The notes under the pieces are model-generated. The model was not told where the DNA came from. It saw only the letters and a list, made by a program, of their open reading frames with translations, and did not search any database. From NCBI GenBank assembly GCA_038503065.1, contig JBCAMK010000005.1:868001-932000 (forward strand): DNA of 64,000 nt. Direction: 5' to 3'. Below, one piece after another: positions 58,901 through 64,000 of this stretch. Made by a program: the position numbers and the translations under genes. This DNA comes from Paragyromitra xinjiangensis (Eukaryota; Ascomycota; Pezizomycetes; Pezizales; Discinaceae). Position 1 is the first letter of the stretch, and each line of letters starts with the position of its first letter.

Positions 58901-61239
58901 CTTCCCACCCATCTTCTTTCCAGCCGGATCACTCTTACTTCTCGCCCTCCCTTTCCCCTCCTTTATATTCTTTCCCTCCTGCCAACCCGCAGGCGCCCCA
59001 GACCCCTTCCTAGCTGCCGGAGTAGGTGTGTTATGCGGGGCATCAACACCCCTCAGCCTGTCCGCTTTCAAACCTTGTCTCTTAAACCCACCCGCCCCTT
59101 CTACCGGGAATGGCGGCGTAAACTCCCTACTTACACTATCCGGATCCCATTCTTCATATCTTAAGGGTTGGCTCGGGAAACTAAATCCACTCCCCAGACT
59201 TGAGAACTCAGGCGGATTATCAAGGAACTCCGTTCCTGATACTGAGCGTCCCAATGTAGACGGGGGAGTATTCATGGAGACACGACGGCCACGGCCGGAC
59301 CTCTTGATGGCCCAGATATCGTAGCCAGCGTAGTAGTCTTGGGGTGTGGAGTGAGCGACAAAACCATCCGAGTATAGAGAGTTCTGATAGTTAGTCTCAG
59401 GAAATGTGTCAATGTCGCCTCCGGGGGATCCCCGGGAAAGGCATCCGGTAAGGGCTGCGGCCGTAGAGTTTTCTTGTAGTTGTCCAGGAGATGATGCCGG
59501 ACGGATTGTTGCGTCTGATGCGAAACTCTGTCGAGGCGTGGGATTCCCACCTGGGAAGGTTGCTGGTTGGATACTTTTATTAGTACTATTCGGCGCACCA
59601 GCAGAATCTTGGGACATCGCTAACGAGTTCCCGGATTCCGGATCTGGATGCGCATTTGTTTCAAGTAAAGGACTAGTAGAAGATGCTGCTTCCACAAGTG
59701 CCGTTGTACCGGAAGGAGTTGATGCAATAGAATTTGGGTCAACTGCATCAGCCATTGCTGAACCAATGGTCGGTGATTGGCCAGCAACCACTGACTCTTG
59801 AAGGACAGGACTTGAACTTTGAGATTTCGCTTGGTCGTCATTTTCGTGAGATTCAGGAATTGGTTGCTGTACCCCCCGTCTCACAGACCCAGTAGATGAG
59901 ATAGAATGGTTATTATCATCTTCAACATCTTGTGCTCCATCATATGTAGGCTGCAGATCTTGTGATCCTCCAGTTGGTCCCTTGATCGTTCCGGACTCGC
60001 TATTTGATGCAACGCGAGTAGACCCACTCAGAGTAGGCCTGAGAGGGGGGGTCGGAACATGTTCCTCCGGGGGAGTAGCAGGTCTCGTCTCCTCGTGCTC
60101 ATTGTTTTCTTCAAGTGCTTCATCTCCCTCATTTGCGGAACCTCCTCTTTGAAACGTGTTCAACATTTCATCGTTCACACTCGTATCCGCCACGAGAACA
60201 CTAGCTTCATCGCCTCCCAAGAAAGCAGTCTCATCCACAATCCTCTGAGCTTGGGCTTTCTTCAGTCTTGAGGAGTGTCCAGCAGGTGCCTCATGAGACT
60301 CATCATCAGCATCATCAATAGAATCCGAGCTGAGCCAATTGTGGTACCTCAAACGAGGAGTCTTGGGGGTAAGAAAATGTACATTGTCCCCAGGTCCGGG
60401 AAGTTGAGGAGATTCCTGCTCAGGAGAAGCGGATGGAGGAGGCGAAGGAGGAACAGCTGCCGGAGAAGCTGTTTTAGGAGGGCTGTTGCGCCACTTCCGG
60501 AGGATAGCTCGTTTAGAAGGCCCAGCTTTAGCATCGGGGGTTGAGGGCGCAGCAGGGAGTGTATCCAGGTTCCGCTCAAACGCATCTCCAAATGGGGTAC
60601 TTGGCTCAGGCTCCATAGATTGAACCGCACGAACTTTAGCTAAGCTCTCCTCCGCTGCATCTAAAACTACAGGAGCTGTTTTATCCACAACTGCCTCTTC
60701 CTCCTCATCACTAGTTCCATAATCCGGCTTATGCACAACTAATCTCGGAGGTGAAGGCTTCCCATTACTCTGTCCCTGTTTGGGATCAATATTCTCTCCC
60801 TGCCCTGGACTCCCCGGTTGTGCTTTGCGCAGTGTCTGTGTCATTCGTCGTGGAGTGGTGCGTGGCGTATTATCATCATTCTTAGAATTCATAGGCGTGA
60901 GGATCTTGGAGTGGGATTTAGTCGCTGATGGTAGCAGTGGCGACGTCTCGAGCATACGGTAGGGCTGCCGGGGCAGCTTATCGGGATTAAAGGTCACGTC
61001 ACCTTCAGAGTCATCATCACTATCATCATCCTCTAGTGTGCGCACGAAGGAGGAGGAAACGATGATAGGATCTTGCGCTCTGCCGCGGCGCCTCAAAGGG
61101 ATTTCTACGGGGTGTCAGCAGCTTCACTAAGATGTAGCAGATGGGGGTATTACATACGACTTAGGTCAAAAGTGGTATCAGTAGGAGAAGGGAGAGAAGC
61201 GTGGCCATCGCTATCGGGGGAAGCGTATGCTTCATCCAT
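55972..61239 (-). CDS. 1721-residue protein with long coiled coil
   Basis: Three exons (61158-61239, 58701-61104, 55972-58651) encode 1721 residues. Two large frames are joined here into one gene: the donor at 58700 and acceptor at 58652 remove 49 bases, and the frame continues through SDTDDDGIDGRHWSGF. A 53-bp first intron (61105-61157) links the ATG at 61239. Residues 1-830 are Ser/Pro/Asp-rich and probably disordered, with many TP and SP sites and acidic runs such as DDDSDDDSEGD. From about 905 to 1700 the sequence is dense in heptad-like Leu/Glu/Lys/Gln, a near-continuous coiled coil. A conserved-looking patch (QDPELVKVVIQAFRWRDRRL) lies near the end. The layout of a disordered N-terminus plus a long rod recalls spindle-pole-body or septal scaffold proteins, but I see no CM1, PACT or other defined motif, so that is only an analogy. 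Confidence 0.85.
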
Positions 61240-64000
61240 TGTTAACACAAACACAAACTATCACACTGTACTCTAACTGATGTTGGTGGGTGAGATGATG
61301 TTGGTAGGAACTTGAACAACTGTTTCGAAAAGAGGGACAGACGGGGGGTAAGTGGCTGGGGTGAGGTGAGTTTGATCTAGCGGAATTAGATTCACTGGGC
61401 GAGTGGTGACGATGGAGGAATGCTCTCTGGCTGTCTGTGCCTCGAGGAAACAGCAAAGACGAGAGGACAGCAGGCTCTAGTCAGGGGAAGAGCCTGTCAG
61501 AAGCAAAAGTGCAGCTGGACCTTTCCTTTGTTTTGAAAGAGAGACGCGCCGTTGCTGCCAAGACCAAAACAACACACCGCCACACCAACCGTCCAAGCCA
61601 GCCCCTTGCGTCAATCCATATTCGCTTCCGTTACTCGTTCCAGCAAAACCTTAATTCTCGCCACGGCCAATTCATAGGCCCTTACTCGTTGCTAATTGAA
61701 TATTTGGGGGAAAAATAAAATACATACTCCGCCTAAATGAATTATGTGTAATAGCCCGATTTCCTCCTTATACATACATGTAACTTAGAAAGAAAATCCC
61801 AAATAAATTGCCTTATCCACCAACTCTTACCCACGAAATAGCCTAAAATTGGACGTTCATTCTTCCTCTTTTTAGTAAGCTTAGAAAGACCAACGAAAAT
61901 GCATTTATGAGCTCAACCCTATTCACCTCGGGGAATAACCATGCACCTTCCAACATCATTGACTTACATGACCTAGTGTGCAGTTACGAGGTAGGTCCGG
62001 GGGCTTCGTCGGACTACAACTTGATCTAAATGCCCACAACCCAATTCCCTTTTCATAAATCGAGGGCGCCTCTTCTAAATACTGCATCAGCGCCCATTGT
62101 GTTTCTAAGGGCTCAATGCGAATACAGGTTAAATAATAGATATCTGAAAGAGCCGACAATAAATTTCAGGCGTCCGAAGAATGCTTACATCATCCAACTG
62201 ATCAGGTTCTACATACAAGCTGAGTTAATAAGTCCCTATAACTTTCTCATCCTTCATGGTGTTGATATACCTCTATCTCGACAACTAACTAACCACTAAG
62301 TATCATAAAAATTCTGCAGTGTCGAAGGTAATCACCTCTAAAATCTCGTGTTTTCCGATCTCCCAACTCCGAAGAAGCAACAGCCAAGATCATAGCAAGG
62401 ATTTGTACCGCCCTCTAGAGAGTATATGTAGTAGAGCGACAGAATGGCAGACGTCCCACTACTCCCTAGATGGAATTTGTTTTTATGTTGTTCAGGAAAC
62501 GTTCTGTGTTGGAGCTATTTTGATAACCTGAGGAATGATCTATCAGCACCGTACTTTGTAGCGGCAGTGATAATATAGTATAAAAGGTCTCTTTAGTGTA
62601 GCCATAGTTTTGATAGAGTTTTAAGGTCCTGTGTGGGTAATAAATTTTTATGTAACAGCCACACTCTGGTCTATGATAGGTATTAGAACGATGTCATGAC
62701 CGCTACCCTAAGCCCTGATCCAGGAAATAACTCGTCTACTGTGGTTGGGATTCCAGAAGGTTGTCCCAGATAATCTCATCCGAAAACTTTGGTTAATGAG
62801 TTATGTTCAAATTTCCCAGCCCCAACCGACCCTTTCCCCGGTTTTCATTTATCATCCGCCGAACAAAGGCAGTTCTTCGTGAATTTCCTCGGTTTAGCCT
62901 CTTATCTGAGACCGCAATACTTTGTGGGATGTATGGCACTAAGCCCCATTCCTTGTCATCAAACACTCAATGCCCCTTTCTAACTCTTCTTTTGAAGGCT
63001 ATCGGCTTTTTAATATCTCGAGTCGACGTACTGTAGTCCATGTTCTCTCACTTTGGTCCTTGTTCATCCCCCCAAGTGAGCTCTCACTAGCTCATACTAT
63101 ATAATATCCAGGTTTATATTCTCGCGTGCTCTCAATATTCCGGTCGCTTCTTGGATGCTGTTGATAGTGTAGGAAACTGATATAATGTGGCTAACCAAAC
63201 CAGCCCCGGTCCTTCCCACACAAGCTCTACTTGTCAATAAGGACTGGTGAATTTTTTCAAGCCGTTTTTTTTCGTGAGAAGGATTCCTGCAAATGCGCAC
63301 CAGGATGACTTAAACCAGCCAACGCTCTCGATAGCTCGGCACGATCAAATGACTGAGAGTTTAGAATGTGGTATCTATGGTGGATAATCCTTCTACGTGT
63401 TAGTCAGGTTTACTATCTCATGAAGATTACATTACCAACGTAGTATTAATTCTTATATCTTAGCGGATCCAAAGAAATGATATTGTCTGGGCTATGACTA
63501 TTAAGGCCAAGAAATTTTGTTTAAGTTAATATTTCAGGAAGAACCGTTATATTCCCTCAAACAACAATAATGTTGCAGTACCGACCGATAAAGGATGGAA
63601 ACGTCATAGCTACATGTTGGCGATAAATTCGCCGGATGAGAATAACCATCGGACTTCAGTAGTGTAAATAGATCAATCGGGTGGGTAAGGTCGAGAACAA
63701 TCTCGATAGGTTTATGTTTCCATCCATGGAGGTAATGTCGGAAATTGAGCGGCAGAAATGGATGAACAATGAAATAACTAGGAGCCACGGACGGATAAGC
63801 TGGAAAGTTCATGAAATGTTTACAGTCTCACCTGAACGCCCTGTAGACTAAATGTTAGTGCTAAAGCTCCCTCGTTCAGGAACAAACCTACACAAGTTGG
63901 TGGAAATACGGTGGATTTCTTATTCTGGATTGATGGAGAAGCTTCGTTGAATGAGGTGTTTTTCGATTTCAGAGTTTGCTGTTAGATAAAGGGTAGCGGT
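61240..64000. other. Gene-poor right end
   Basis: The first 300 bases should hold the promoter of the coiled-coil gene. TACATGTA lies at 61775-61782. A 92-codon minus-strand frame at 63534-63812 (MNFPAYPSVAPSYFIVHPFL...) is not recognised and may be part of a gene that continues beyond the window. Confidence 0.4.

Noticed and set aside
1..64000. CRISPR arrays, rRNA genes, prophage or biosynthetic gene cluster
   Set aside because: No regularly spaced repeats, no rRNA-like sequence and no clustered synthase genes were seen; the window is ordinary fungal nuclear DNA.

Overview
The window looks like nuclear DNA of a filamentous ascomycete (Pezizomycotina). Short introns are mostly 48-90 bp and flanked by GT...AG, often with a CTAAC or CTGAC branch site 15-30 bases before the acceptor. 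The gene set is typical of a plant-matter-degrading mould: a secreted GH3 beta-glucosidase with a C-terminal cellulose-binding module, an ascomycete-type laccase, Rtt109 and a filamentous-fungal Taf11. A leotiomycete or helotialean source is my guess only; no sequence search was possible.

Layout. A TAF11 gene runs off the left edge (1-514, minus). After about 5 kb with no recognisable gene comes a four-exon Myb/SANT protein with proline-rich repeats (5791-7329, minus). A 7 kb gene-poor stretch precedes the beta-glucosidase (14389-17638, plus). Directly downstream lie two non-autonomous DNA transposons with visible target duplications (17815-18270 and 18920-19473). A compact housekeeping block follows: a CHY zinc-finger gene (20264-20824, plus), proteasome alpha-4 PRE6 (21157-22168, minus) and, divergently transcribed, a mitochondrial D-2-hydroxyacid dehydrogenase (22536-24300, plus). 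From 24.6 to 31.5 kb there are several small inverted-repeat elements, a palindrome and one unresolved membrane-protein gene. RTT109 (31523-33442, minus), a small membrane protein (34362-34727, plus) and a Nudix hydrolase (35634-36576, minus) form the next group. After 7 kb of gene-poor DNA carrying two copies of one MITE family come laccase (43917-46056) and glyoxalase I (46807-48305), both plus. TIM17 (51156-51846), a DUF2235 hydrolase (52663-54385) and a 1721-residue coiled-coil protein (55972-61239) follow, all minus. The last 2.7 kb is empty.

TIM17, the 3' exons of the Myb gene, the first half of GLO1 and the join of the two halves of the coiled-coil gene only appear when exons are assembled by hand from splice signals and protein conservation. 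That assembly exposed two splicing oddities: a 7-base microexon in PRE6 and an apparent AT-AC intron in GLO1.

Functional themes are cell-wall and phenolic breakdown (GH3-CBM1, laccase), detoxification and housekeeping (glyoxalase I, D-2-hydroxyacid dehydrogenase, Nudix), mitochondrial import (Tim17, the Hot13-like CHY protein), and transcription or chromatin (Taf11, Rtt109, Myb). I see no operon-like cluster, no biosynthetic gene cluster, no CRISPR array, and no tRNA or rRNA gene. No single new system stands out. The most notable items are the splicing oddities, the set of MITE families and the strongly over-represented palindrome TACATGTA.
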